Source: Collinsella sp. TM10-22 (GTDB lineage Bacteria; Actinomycetota; Coriobacteriia; Coriobacteriales; Coriobacteriaceae). Taken from it: a stretch of 64,000 bases of DNA. The position numbers and the translations under genes are program-made. Position 1 is the stretch's first letter. Every line of letters begins with the position of its first letter. The stretch covers positions 15,088 to 79,087 of the forward strand of contig NZ_QSOC01000008.1 in assembly GCF_003466125.1 (NCBI RefSeq), given 5' to 3'. Shown piece by piece: positions 16,191 through 24,794 of this stretch. A model generated the notes under the pieces. The model was not told where the DNA came from. It saw only the letters and a program-made list of their open reading frames with translations, and did not search any database.

Positions 16191-17972
16191 CTAGATGCGG
16201 CCAAGGTCGTAGGCTCGCGCGGCAGACTCGCCGGCGCAGATGAGGTTGGTTGCGGCTTCTTGCGGATCGAGTGCCCGCTCCAGGTCCATGGGCTTGCGAC
16301 AGATCGGCAGGACAAGGTCGATACCCTGCTCGTACACCGCATCCAGGTTGTCGGCACGACCGCCCACGACGGCAACAACCGTCTTGCCATAGCGCTTGGC
16401 ACGGCGGGCCACGCCCACCGGCGCCTTACCGGCGGCGGACTGCTCGTCCATATTGCCCTCGCCCGTTATGACCAGGTCGACATCGCGTACACGTTCGTCA
16501 AACCCCACGAGATCGAGCACCGTCTCCACGCCCGAGCGTAGCTCCGCACCGAGCGCCAGCAGCGCGGCGCCCAGGCCGCCGGCGGCACCTGCGCCGGGCA
16601 CGCCAAGCACCGAGCCAAATGTCCGTGCGCCCTCGGGTGCGCGCAACAACCCCTGGGCTCGAGCCTCGACAATTGCCGTATCGAGCAGACGACCGTAGCC
16701 GACCATCCAGCTGTCGCACCTGCTCAGCGCCTCGGCGTCACCCGTCGGCAAGCCTTTCTGCCCGCCAAACACCGCCAATGCGCCCCGACGCCCCACGAGC
16801 GGATTCTCGACATCGGAAAGCACCACGACACGCGCACCGTTCAGCGCCCGAAGCGCTGGCGCCAAATCAACGCTCGCCACCCGCTCAAGGCCGGCAAGAC
16901 CGGGGGCGACATCGCAGCCCTGGTCATCGACCACACGCGCGCCCAGCGCCTGCAGCATGCCGGCCCCACCGTCGTTGGTAGCACTGCCGCCCAGACCAAT
17001 ATAGATAGTCTTTGCCCCAGCACGGACTGCGCGAAGCATGAGCTCGCCCACGCCATAGGTCGAAGCCGCCAACGCCGCCGACTCCGTACAGGGCGAATAC
17101 CCAATACCCGCCGCCTCGGCCATCTCAATAACAGCCGACTCGCGCTCGCCGTCCACCAGCATCCGGGCAGACACGCGTTCGCCCAAGGGACCTGCCACCT
17201 CGCAGGCCGAGAGCTCACCACCGCATGCGGCGATAGCATCGAGCGTTCCCTCGCCACCATCTGCCAGCAGCAATGTGCACACCTCGGCATCGGGCCAAAC
17301 GCGGCGCATGCCTTCGGCAACGGCCTCCTCTGCCTGCGCACTCGACACGCTACCCTTAAAGGAATCAATCGCCAGCAGCACACGGCGGGGCCGGCGGCAT
17401 GCGACACCAAAATCGACCGCCTCAACGGCAATATCTTCGGCACACGCGAGTGCCTCGGCATGAGCGGCATGCGCCTCAAGATCGGCCCCACAACCGCAGC
17501 CAGCACCATCGGTGCCACGCAGCCCACTAAAATAGCTGCTCAACACCTCACGACACTCGTCTGCCAGCACGCCGGCCGTCACGTTAAACCGATGGTTCAG
17601 GCGCGAATCGGCATTCAGGTCATACAACGAGCCCAAGGCGCCCGCCTTGGCATCAGCCGCGCCATACACGCAGCGCCCCACGCGCGCGTTGACCATAAGC
17701 CCCGCACACATGCAGCAAGGCTCGAGCGTCACGTAGACCGTGCAATCGGAAAGGCGCCAGCGACCGAGCGACTGAGCGGCAGCGCACAGGGCCGCGAACT
17801 CTGCATGCGCCGAAGGGTCCTGGTCGAGCTCGCGACGATTATGCGCCCTCGCGACGATCTCGCCCGCGCGCACCACTACGGCTCCGATGGGCACCTCGCC
17901 CACTGCCGCGGCAACGCACGCCTCCGCCAGCGCCTTGCGCATGAACTTCTCGTCGATTTCGGTGATCGTCAT
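16191..17972 (-). CDS. Fusion of tRNA adenosine deaminase (TadA) and glycerate kinase
   Basis: 593 residues in one uninterrupted frame from the ATG at 17972 (GGGAAGG site seven bases upstream). Residues 1-150 are a complete TadA-type deaminase: Zn ligands His56 (SAHAEF), Cys86 and Cys89 (PCCMC), catalytic Glu58. It would make inosine-34 in tRNA-Arg. Residues about 197-593 are a full glycerate 2-kinase (GarK/GlxK family): AIDSFKGSVSS, LLADGGEGT, GLGGSATNDGGAGM and ITGEGNMDEQS. A Cys/Ala-rich linker of about 45 residues joins them. The functions have no known link; fusion may reflect co-expression or be lineage-specific. The divergent tRNA-Ser starts 51 bp upstream. Confidence 0.88.
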   Translation of the reverse strand: MTITEIDEKFMRKALAEACVAAAVGEVPIGAVVVRAGEIVARAHNRRELDQDPSAHAEFAALCAAAQSLGRWRLSDCTVYVTLEPCCMCAGLMVNARVGRCVYGAADAKAGALGSLYDLNADSRLNHRFNVTAGVLADECREVLSSYFSGLRGTDGAGCGCGADLEAHAAHAEALACAEDIAVEAVDFGVACRRPRRVLLAIDSFKGSVSSAQAEEAVAEGMRRVWPDAEVCTLLLADGGEGTLDAIAACGGELSACEVAGPLGERVSARMLVDGERESAVIEMAEAAGIGYSPCTESAALAASTYGVGELMLRAVRAGAKTIYIGLGGSATNDGGAGMLQALGARVVDDQGCDVAPGLAGLERVASVDLAPALRALNGARVVVLSDVENPLVGRRGALAVFGGQKGLPTGDAEALSRCDSWMVGYGRLLDTAIVEARAQGLLRAPEGARTFGSVLGVPGAGAAGGLGAALLALGAELRSGVETVLDLVGFDERVRDVDLVITGEGNMDEQSAAGKAPVGVARRAKRYGKTVVAVVGGRADNLDAVYEQGIDLVLPICRKPMDLERALDPQEAATNLICAGESAARAYDLGRI

Positions 17973-18023
17973 CGTTCGCCTTCCCTGTTGCAAATTCAAA
18001 ACGATGCTATCATTACGACTCAC

Positions 18024-18113
18024 GGAGAGATGGCAGAGCGGTTGAATGCGGCGGTCTTGAAAACCGTTGAGCGCGAGAGCGTTCCGGGGGTTCGAATCCC
18101 CCTCTCTCCGCCA
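18024..18113 (+). tRNA. tRNA-Ser, anticodon UGA
   Basis: A class II tRNA of 90 nt with encoded CCA. Acceptor arms GGAGAGA and TCTCTCC pair, the anticodon loop is CTTGAAA with anticodon TGA, a long variable arm is present, and the T-loop is GGTTCGAATCC. A -10-like TATCAT lies ten bases before the 5' end (18008-18013). Confidence 0.96.
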
Positions 18114-18116
18114 CTT

Positions 18117-18713
18117 TTAGCGATGCACCGGCGTCATGGTCCGCTCGAACAGCGCATCGACAACGTCAGCCATCTCGGAGCGACGCTCCAGATCGTGACC
18201 CGATTCCCACCACATAGTAAAGAGCCGAATAATGCCGCCGGCGACAAACTCAGCCGTCGTGTCGAGCGGCACGGGCGCAAGCGCGTCCTCGTCTAGCGCA
18301 CTCATCACACGCTCGCGGATAGAGCGGGCAATGCGATCGCAAATCATGCTGGTCAGCATGCCCGACATGCTGCTCGCCAAAATGTTGTCCATGAGCTGCT
18401 CATGGGCCAGAATCAGGTCCATGGCGTCGGTGAACACCTCGTGGCGAAGCACGCGCACGTCGTCGGCCGACACCGTGCCGCCCTCGCCAGCCCGCTTTTG
18501 CGGCAAACCCGACATAAGCTCATCGATATAAAAGGCAAAGTAATCGTTCTTGTCGCGAAAGTGCTTGTAGAACGTCGTGCGGCGAATCATGGCGCGGTCG
18601 CACAGCATGGCAACCGTCAGGTCCTCAAATCGATGCTCCTCGAGAAGCTCGGTGAAGGCATCGAACAGGGCGCGGTAGGTTTTCTTAATGCGAAGGTCCA
18701 CTGGTATCGCCAT
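18117..18713 (-). CDS. TetR/AcrR-family transcriptional regulator
   Basis: 198 residues from the ATG at 18713; a GTG four codons later is an alternative start. The N-terminal helix-turn-helix reads FEDLTVAMLCDRAMIRRTTFYKHFRDKNDYF, typical of the DhaS-type TetR branch, and the ligand or dimer domain fills the rest. It ends 3 bp from the tRNA-Ser 3' end and is divergent from lemA, which it could regulate along with itself. Ligand unknown. Confidence 0.83.
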   Translation of the reverse strand: MAIPVDLRIKKTYRALFDAFTELLEEHRFEDLTVAMLCDRAMIRRTTFYKHFRDKNDYFAFYIDELMSGLPQKRAGEGGTVSADDVRVLRHEVFTDAMDLILAHEQLMDNILASSMSGMLTSMICDRIARSIRERVMSALDEDALAPVPLDTTAEFVAGGIIRLFTMWWESGHDLERRSEMADVVDALFERTMTPVHR

Positions 18714-18912
18714 CCTCAGGGTAAAGACAACACTCGTCAATCTGTCGCATATCTTACACCTGTACCTCGCGCGCTTTGCCCCGGTGCCAACCCCGCCGAA
18801 AACTTAACGCTTACCGGAAAGTTCGGCACGACAAAACGTTGCGGGTATACTAGTAGCGTTATACCAACGGCAGCTGGCGCATGCCGCCGCGGCCATTCGA
18901 AACGGAGACATC

Positions 18913-19464
18913 ATGCTTCCCGTCATCATCGGCATCGTTGTTGTTATTGTGATTGTCTGCGCCATCGCCGGCATCTACAACAACATGGTCACCAAGCGCA
19001 ACCGCATCGATAACGCATGGCAGAACATCGATACGCAGCTGCAGCGCCGCAACGACCTGATCCCCAACCTAGTCGAGACCGTCAAGGGCTACGCCAAGCA
19101 CGAGCAGGAGACGCTCTCCGCCGTGATCAGCGCGCGTAACACCGCCGTCAAGGCCACCACACCCGAGGCCAAGATGGAAGCCGACAACGTGCTGACCGGT
19201 GCGCTGCGCCAGCTCTTCGCCGTAGCCGAGGCCTATCCCGACCTTAAGGCAAACACCAACTTTACGCAGCTGCAGGCGTCGCTCGAGGATACCGAGAACA
19301 AGATTAGCTATGCACGCCAGAGCTACAACGACTGCGTGCTCAGCTACAACAACGCCATTCAGACGTTCCCGGCTGTCATCTTTGCCGGCATCTTCCAGTT
19401 TAAGGAGCGCCAGGGCTTCGAGGCAGCTGAGGCCGCCCGCCAGACCCCGACCGTCAAGTTCTAA
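18913..19464 (+). CDS. lemA: LemA-family membrane protein
   Basis: 183 residues with GGAG ten bases before the ATG. An N-terminal helix (about 3-22, IIGIVVVIVIVCAIAGIY) is followed by a helical cytoplasmic or surface domain with the family signature NRIDNAWQNIDTQLQRRNDL and NLVETVKGYAKHE, and the C-terminal FPAVIFAGIFQFKERQGFEA segment. Length is typical. LemA function is unclear in most bacteria. The TPM-domain or M48 partners often found beside it are absent here. A TATACT box lies at 18846-18851 ahead of it. Confidence 0.9.
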   Translation: MLPVIIGIVVVIVIVCAIAGIYNNMVTKRNRIDNAWQNIDTQLQRRNDLIPNLVETVKGYAKHEQETLSAVISARNTAVKATTPEAKMEADNVLTGALRQLFAVAEAYPDLKANTNFTQLQASLEDTENKISYARQSYNDCVLSYNNAIQTFPAVIFAGIFQFKERQGFEAAEAARQTPTVKF

Positions 19465-19624
19465 ACAACAAGGCAGAGTCTTAAGCCAGTTCATCAACCC
19501 TTTGGGACCCAAGGCACAAACCTTGGGCCCTTTTCGTATCCACGCACAACGCGCGGCCAAAAGGCCGGACGCCATCTTTATTCAGATTAATTGTTGCCTG
19601 TTGCGACAACGTCGTTCCCGCAGA

Positions 19625-19745
19625 GCGGAGAGCAAGTTCCCTCCCGGCGCACTCCGCAGAACGCAAGAAGCCCTCGCCGCACGAAGTGCGCAGCGAGGGC
19701 TTCTTGCATGTCCGAGAACGCGCCGGGAGGGAACTTGCTCTCCGC
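19625..19745. repeat. Nested inverted repeat between convergent lemA and ilvE
   Basis: Outer arms 19625-19650 and 19720-19745 are a 26-bp perfect inverted repeat (starts GCGGAGAGCAAG). An inner 15-bp perfect hairpin (GCAAGAAGCCCTCGC at 19663-19677 against 19693-19707) sits between them. The layout, long outer stem around an inner terminator-like stem between convergent genes, repeats that at 9786-9915 with unrelated sequence. Confidence 0.9.
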
Positions 19746-19763
19746 CCGAACAGGAAAGGATAA

Positions 19764-20816
19764 TTACGCGACGGTGTAAACCCAGTCGTGCTTATCCTCA
19801 ACAGCACCAGACTGGATGCCCGTCAGGGTCTCGCGGAGCTTCTTCATCACAGGGCCGATCTCGGTGTAGCCAGCCGGGAAGGTCACGGTCTCGTCGGCGC
19901 CGTAAACCTTGTTGTCGATCTCGCCGACCGGAGAGATGACGGCAGCGGTGCCGCACAGACCGCACTCAACGAAGGTGCCGGCCTTGACCTCGGCCCACTC
20001 GACGGGACGCTGGTCGACGGTCATGCCCAGATCCTCGGCAACCTGAACGAGCGAGCGACGGGTGATGGAGGGCAGGATGGAGTCGGTGTGCGACTGCGGA
20101 ACGACGAGGGTGCCGTCCTCCTTCACGAACAGGACGTTCGCGCCGCCGGTCTCCTCGACATAGGTGCGGGACTCGGAGTCGAGATACAGGTTCTCGGCAT
20201 AGCCCCCGCGATGGGCCTCCATCGTGGGCTTGAGGGACATGGCATAGTTAAGGCCGGCCTTGATGTTGCCGGTACCGTGCGGTGCGGCGCGGTCGTACTC
20301 GGAAACGCGCAGCTTGACGGGCTTAAGGCCACCCTTAAAGTACGGACCGACCGGGGTCACGAGAATACGGAACGTGTACTCAGGAGCGGGAGCCACGCCG
20401 ATCACGTCACCGGAGCCGATCATAAACGGACGCACGTACAGGGTTGCACCGGAGCCGAAAGGCGGAACCCAGGCGGCGTTGGCAGAAACGACCTGCTTGA
20501 CGGCCTCAACAAACTTGTCCTTGGGGAACGGGGGCATCTCGAGGCGCTGGGCAGAGTTATACATACGCTCGGCGTTCATGTCGGGACGGAAGCAGACGAT
20601 GCTACCGTCCTCGGCGGTATAGGCCTTCAGGCCCTCAAAGACCTCCTGGCAGTAATGGAAGATGCCGCCGCACTCGGAGACATGCAGGGTGTGGTCGGTG
20701 GTCAGGCCGCCCTCGTCCCACTCGCCATCCTTCCAATGGGCCTCGTAGCTGTAATCGGTCTTCATGTAGCCAAAGCCAAGGCTACCCCAATCGATATCCT
20801 TCTTCTCGACAGCCAT
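19764..20816 (-). CDS. ilvE: Branched-chain amino acid aminotransferase
   Basis: 350 residues from the ATG at 20816, with AAGGAG ahead of it; a longer frame to 20966 has no site. It belongs to the long bacterial-eukaryotic BCAT type: CQEVFEGLKAY, the PLP Lys in HGTGNIKAGLNYA (about 185), and VEETGGANVLFV plus VECGLCGTAAVISPV near the cofactor phosphate. It interconverts Leu, Ile and Val with their keto acids using glutamate, in the cytoplasm. Single gene; no T-box or other leader structure was recognised in the 180 bp upstream. Confidence 0.94.
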   Translation of the reverse strand: MAVEKKDIDWGSLGFGYMKTDYSYEAHWKDGEWDEGGLTTDHTLHVSECGGIFHYCQEVFEGLKAYTAEDGSIVCFRPDMNAERMYNSAQRLEMPPFPKDKFVEAVKQVVSANAAWVPPFGSGATLYVRPFMIGSGDVIGVAPAPEYTFRILVTPVGPYFKGGLKPVKLRVSEYDRAAPHGTGNIKAGLNYAMSLKPTMEAHRGGYAENLYLDSESRTYVEETGGANVLFVKEDGTLVVPQSHTDSILPSITRRSLVQVAEDLGMTVDQRPVEWAEVKAGTFVECGLCGTAAVISPVGEIDNKVYGADETVTFPAGYTEIGPVMKKLRETLTGIQSGAVEDKHDWVYTVA

Positions 20817-21045
20817 ATGTCGCTCCTTACATACACAGTTGCATACTCGCGAACCCGCACGCAAGGACCGAGGCCGACCGCGTCGCAACGTCGCACGCCC
20901 GGAGCGTAGAGCCGGACGGGACACGCGAACAGCATCAAAGCCGATGGCACGTCGATTCGCATGCACGAGATTGTACTCCCCGCATGCGTTGGATAAAACG
21001 TTTTTCTTTAACTAACTAAAGTATTTTCATTTGACCGAAGCAAAG

Positions 21046-21073
21046 GGCCCGCCACCGTAAACGGTGACGGGCC
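21046..21073 (-). terminator. Terminator downstream of the DedA gene
   Basis: GGCCCGCCACCGT faces ACGGTGACGGGCC with a two-base loop and one mismatch, 30 bp past the DedA stop. Confidence 0.65.
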
Positions 21074-21103
21074 TCAACGGCACGGTTTGCGCGCTGGCTC
21101 GAG

Positions 21104-21751
21104 CTACGTGTTCTTTTTGCCCAGCTTAGCCTTAACCAGACCGACCACAGTCGGGATGATCGACACGGCAACGATACCAACGATTAGCAGCTCAAAGTGC
21201 TCCTGCACAAAGGGAATGCCGCCAAAGAAGTAACCCAGCAGCGTAAAGACCGTCGACCAGGTGATACCGCCCAGCACGTTATAGATGACAAAGTTACGCC
21301 AGTGCATGCCGCCCATACCGGCGATGAAGGGCACAAAGGTGCGGATAAACGGGAAGAAGCGACCCAGGAAGATGGCCAGGTGGCCCCACTTGTCCAGGAA
21401 GTCCTCGGACTTTTTGATACGCTCGGGCGTCATGGCCTTCACCTTGCCCGAGGCGATGATCTTTTGGCCAAAGAAATGACCGATCATAAAGTTGCACTGA
21501 TCGCCCAAGATGGCAGCCGTCCATGCGACGGCCAACAGAGCCACGATGTTAAAGCCGCCGTTGTGGGCAAAGAAGCCCGAGGCAAACAGCAGCGAGTCGC
21601 CGGGAAGGAACGGGAAGAACACCACGCCCGTCTCGATAAAGATAATCAGGAACACGCAGCCGTACGCCATAAGCGGGCCGGCGGCGATCCAGCCGGCGAT
21701 CGCAGTGCGCGGATCCTTAAGCAGCTCGGCGATAAAATTGATGAAACCCAT
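21104..21751 (-). CDS. DedA-family membrane protein
   Basis: 215 residues from the ATG at 21751 (GAGAGG site); the longer frame to 21790 has none. It has the DedA/SNARE-associated (VTT) domain with the first signature FIETGVVFFPFLPGDSLLF and the second FLGRFFPFIRTFVPFIAGMGGM, containing the conserved Arg and Pro residues, and about five membrane helices. DedA proteins act in phospholipid carrier recycling and membrane homeostasis. The C-terminus is Lys-rich (KAKLGKKNT). Confidence 0.92.
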   Translation of the reverse strand: MGFINFIAELLKDPRTAIAGWIAAGPLMAYGCVFLIIFIETGVVFFPFLPGDSLLFASGFFAHNGGFNIVALLAVAWTAAILGDQCNFMIGHFFGQKIIASGKVKAMTPERIKKSEDFLDKWGHLAIFLGRFFPFIRTFVPFIAGMGGMHWRNFVIYNVLGGITWSTVFTLLGYFFGGIPFVQEHFELLIVGIVAVSIIPTVVGLVKAKLGKKNT

Positions 21752-21974
21752 GAAGTAAAACCTCTCAGTTGTGGGCGCGGACACGTCCAAGTTGACCAGT
21801 ATACGGTTACGACACGGCCACGCACACGACCTTACAAAAGCGTGACTTCATTACCAGCAAGTTTGCATAATTGACACCTGTCGCGCAAAGCAGGCAAGAT
21901 TGCCCTTTCTAATCCCTAGCTAATCGCTATACTTTATTGAATTGCATTGTCGCGGCGCTAAGGGAGGGCGGCCG

Positions 21975-22679
21975 GTGAGCTTTATCAATACCATTCGCGA
22001 GGACATCAAGACCGTCCAGGCACAGGATCCCGCTGCGCAAAACGGCCTGGTCATCTTCCTCTCCTATCCCGGCCTACACGCCAAGTGGAACCACGTACCC
22101 GAGCACTGGCTCTGGGAGCACGGCCATCGCTCGCTCGCCCGCGTGCTCTCGCAAATCACCCGCCATATCACTGGCGTCGAAATTCACCCTGCCGCGCAGA
22201 TTGGCAAGCACTTCTTTATCGACCATGCCATGGGCGTCGTCATCGGCGAAACCGCCATTGTGGGCGACAACTGCGTACTCTATCAGGGCGTCACGCTCGG
22301 CGGTACTGGCAACGAGACCGGCAAACGCCACCCAACGCTCGGCAACAACGTCACCGTGGGCACGGGCGCCAAGGTGCTCGGCAACATCCGCATCGGCAAC
22401 AACGTCAAGATCGGCGGCAACTCGGTCGTCGTCAAAGACGTGCCCGACAACTGCACCGTCGTGGGCGTGCCGGGACGCATCATCAAGCGCAACGGCTGCC
22501 GCGTGTTCGAGGAGAGTTTCGACGCCAAGCAGCATCGCGAGTACATGCCCGATGACGCCGCCGAGCAGAGTGCCCTCAACCGCCAAGGCATCACCGAGAA
22601 CGCCCGCCGCGTCAAAGAACTCGAGCGAGAGGTGGCGGAGCTCAAGGCCCTCGTCGCCAAGCTCGTGGACGAACGCTAG
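21975..22679 (+). CDS. cysE: Serine O-acetyltransferase
   Basis: 234 residues from the GTG at 21975, preceded by GGAGGG. The N-terminal helical domain ([19 protein letters not shown]) and the left-handed beta-helix with [32 protein letters not shown] and [21 protein letters not shown] are diagnostic. It acetylates serine to O-acetylserine, the first step of cysteine synthesis. The C-terminus carries a coiled coil (about 205-234) beyond the usual EpsC end and lacks a clear terminal Ile for cysteine-synthase binding. No cysK is adjacent. Confidence 0.93.
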   Translation: MSFINTIREDIKTVQAQDPAAQNGLVIFLSYPGLHAKWNHVPEHWLWEHGHRSLARVLSQITRHITGVEIHPAAQIGKHFFIDHAMGVVIGETAIVGDNCVLYQGVTLGGTGNETGKRHPTLGNNVTVGTGAKVLGNIRIGNNVKIGGNSVVVKDVPDNCTVVGVPGRIIKRNGCRVFEESFDAKQHREYMPDDAAEQSALNRQGITENARRVKELEREVAELKALVAKLVDER

Positions 22680-22712
22680 GGCTGCGGACGGTACAGACCC
22701 GCATCAACGCAA

Positions 22713-22750
22713 GAAGGCGCGCCAGGGAATCAATCCCCCGGCGGGCCTTC
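22713..22750 (+). terminator. Terminator of cysE
   Basis: GAAGGCGCGCC faces GGCGGGCCTTC, followed by TTTT, 33 bp after the stop. Confidence 0.65.
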
Positions 22751-22758
22751 TTTTCGAT

Positions 22759-22785
22759 GTGACAAGGGGACTGTCCCTTTGTCAC
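22759..22785. repeat. GGGAC-core GTGACA hairpin, copy 2
   Basis: GTGACAAGGGGA faces TCCCTTTGTCAC with loop CTG; one imperfect pair. The centre reads GGGGACTGTCCC. It lies 1 bp from the 3' end of the ABC gene 22787-24793, which is convergent with cysE. Related to 6338-6367. Confidence 0.75.
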
Positions 22786-22786
22786 C

Positions 22787-24793
22787 TTAGGCGAACTGAC
22801 TCAGATAGAGGTCGGCGTAAGCGCCCTCGGCTGCGAGCAGCTCCTTATGTGTGCCCTGCTCGATAATGTTGCCGTGATCCATGACCAGAATCAGGTCGGC
22901 ATCCACGATCGTCGACAGGCGATGCGCGATCACAAAACTGGTGCGCCCGCGCATGAGCGCGTCCATGGCGCGGCCGATGGCAAGCTCGGTGCGCGTGTCC
23001 ACGCTCGACGTCGCCTCGTCCAGGATGAGAATCGCCGGGTTGTTGAGCAGCACGCGTGCAATGGTCAGCAGCTGGCGCTGGCCCTGACTAATGCTCTCGG
23101 CATCGTTGGCCACCCGCGTGTCATAACCCTGCGGCATGGTACGCACAAAGAAGTCGACCTGCGCGGCGCGCGCAGCCGCCACGATCTCGTCGCGCGTCGC
23201 CTCGGGACAGCCGTAGGCGATGTTCTGCGCAATCGTGCCATCAAATAGCCAGGCGTCCTGCAGCACCATGCCAAACTGCTGGCGCAGCTCGCCGCGGTCC
23301 ATACGGCTCGTGTCCACGCCGTCGAGCGTAATGCGGCCACCGTCGATCTCGTAAAAGCGCATGAGCAGGTTGATGAGCGTAGTCTTGCCCGCGCCCGTGG
23401 TTCCCACCACGGCGATCTTCTGGCCCGGCTCGGCGGTAAACGACACGTCGCGCATAAGCGGCTTGTCGGGCGAATAGCCAAAGCGTACATGCTCAAAAGC
23501 GACGCGACCCTCAACGCGACCCGGCAGCTTGGCGGCCTCGTCCGGCAGCGGATCGGCCTCCATCTCGGGCTCATCGAGCAGGTCGAACACGCGCTCTGCG
23601 CTCGCCAGCGCGCTCTGCAGCGAGTTAAAGGTAAACGACAGCTGCGTCATGGGTTCGGACGCCTCGTAGATAAACTGGAAGAACGCCTGGAACACGCCGA
23701 CGGTCATGTGACCGGCAACCAGCATACTGCAGCCCACCAGCGCGATCACGATCTGCGCCAAACGGCCGATAAAGCGCACCGCAGGGCCGACGGCGTTAAT
23801 CATAAAGTCGGCCTTGGCACTCACGCGCGCCAGCTCGCCCGAGGCTTCGTGCACCTCGGCAGAACTCTGGCGTTCGCGGTTGAACGCGCGAATCACCAGA
23901 CGGCCCGAGTAACCCTCCTCAACCGCGCTCGTAATCTTGGAGACCCATTCCTGGCGCTCACCGGTTACGTCATGCGTGCGGTGCGAGACCACCTTGGTCA
24001 CCAGCAGCGATACCGCCGTAAAACCCAAAAAGATCAACGTGAGCCTAACGCTATAGACGAACATCATGATGATGGCGCCCGTCACGGTGCCGATCGACAT
24101 CAGCAGCTGCAGCAATCCGCGCTGCATGCTCTCGGACATCTTGTCCAGGTCGTTGGTCGCGCGGCTGACTACCTCACCGGGGCGATGCGCATCAAAGTAA
24201 GCGAGCGGCAGACGGCTGAGCTTTTGCGCGATGCGGTTGCGCAGGCGCAGGTTGAGGCGCTCAGCAACACTCGACATCAAAAAACTCTGCAGTGCATAGA
24301 ACGATCCGGCGGCCGTCCAGATTAAAAAGTAGATGAAGATGGTTCTGCCGCAGCTCTCCCAGGTGATGTTGAAGGTGGTGTCGTTGGCAAACGCCACCTG
24401 TATATGGCCCCACAGCTCGTCGATAACATGAGCGCTATATGCCGGCGCGGCGGTGTTAAAGATGACGTAGAACACAATGCTCACGAACACGATATAGAAG
24501 CGCCAATGGTCGCCGGTAGCCTCGTTCCACAAACGGCGCACCGTCGCCCAGGTATCCCGAGGCGTCTCGTCCTCGTCTTCGTCATCCACGTCGCGCATGC
24601 GCTCTGCCTCGGCGCGGGCACGCTCATCCTCGGCTCGTTCGTTTTCCTCGTACAGCGCTTGGCGACGAGCCTCGCGCTCGGCCGCCGCCTTGGCGGCATC
24701 GTCCAGCTCGGGTACCGCGGCAGCCGTTTCCTCAACCAGTCCCGCGGCAGCGGCGTCATCAACGCCGCCCTGCTTCTTGAGCTCCTCGGTCAT
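22787..24793 (-). CDS. Heterodimeric ABC exporter, catalytic half (pair 2)
   Basis: 668 residues from the ATG at 24793, with GGAGGTG eight bases upstream; it starts 1 bp after the partner's stop. An acidic, Ala/Glu/Arg-rich cytoplasmic extension of about 100 residues precedes six membrane helices and the nucleotide-binding domain. Walker A GTTGAGKTT, Walker B ILILDEATSS with catalytic Glu and switch His (VIAHRLST) are intact; the signature is ISQGQ. The charged N-terminal extension is absent from pair 1. Substrate unknown; the MarR regulator upstream suggests a toxic or signal compound. Confidence 0.9.
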   Translation of the reverse strand: MTEELKKQGGVDDAAAAGLVEETAAAVPELDDAAKAAAEREARRQALYEENERAEDERARAEAERMRDVDDEDEDETPRDTWATVRRLWNEATGDHWRFYIVFVSIVFYVIFNTAAPAYSAHVIDELWGHIQVAFANDTTFNITWESCGRTIFIYFLIWTAAGSFYALQSFLMSSVAERLNLRLRNRIAQKLSRLPLAYFDAHRPGEVVSRATNDLDKMSESMQRGLLQLLMSIGTVTGAIIMMFVYSVRLTLIFLGFTAVSLLVTKVVSHRTHDVTGERQEWVSKITSAVEEGYSGRLVIRAFNRERQSSAEVHEASGELARVSAKADFMINAVGPAVRFIGRLAQIVIALVGCSMLVAGHMTVGVFQAFFQFIYEASEPMTQLSFTFNSLQSALASAERVFDLLDEPEMEADPLPDEAAKLPGRVEGRVAFEHVRFGYSPDKPLMRDVSFTAEPGQKIAVVGTTGAGKTTLINLLMRFYEIDGGRITLDGVDTSRMDRGELRQQFGMVLQDAWLFDGTIAQNIAYGCPEATRDEIVAAARAAQVDFFVRTMPQGYDTRVANDAESISQGQRQLLTIARVLLNNPAILILDEATSSVDTRTELAIGRAMDALMRGRTSFVIAHRLSTIVDADLILVMDHGNIIEQGTHKELLAAEGAYADLYLSQFA

Positions 24794-24794
24794 A

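Noticed and set aside
20817-21000. T-box or leucine attenuator before ilvE
   Set aside because: No T-box consensus, specifier stem or Leu-rich leader peptide could be seen.
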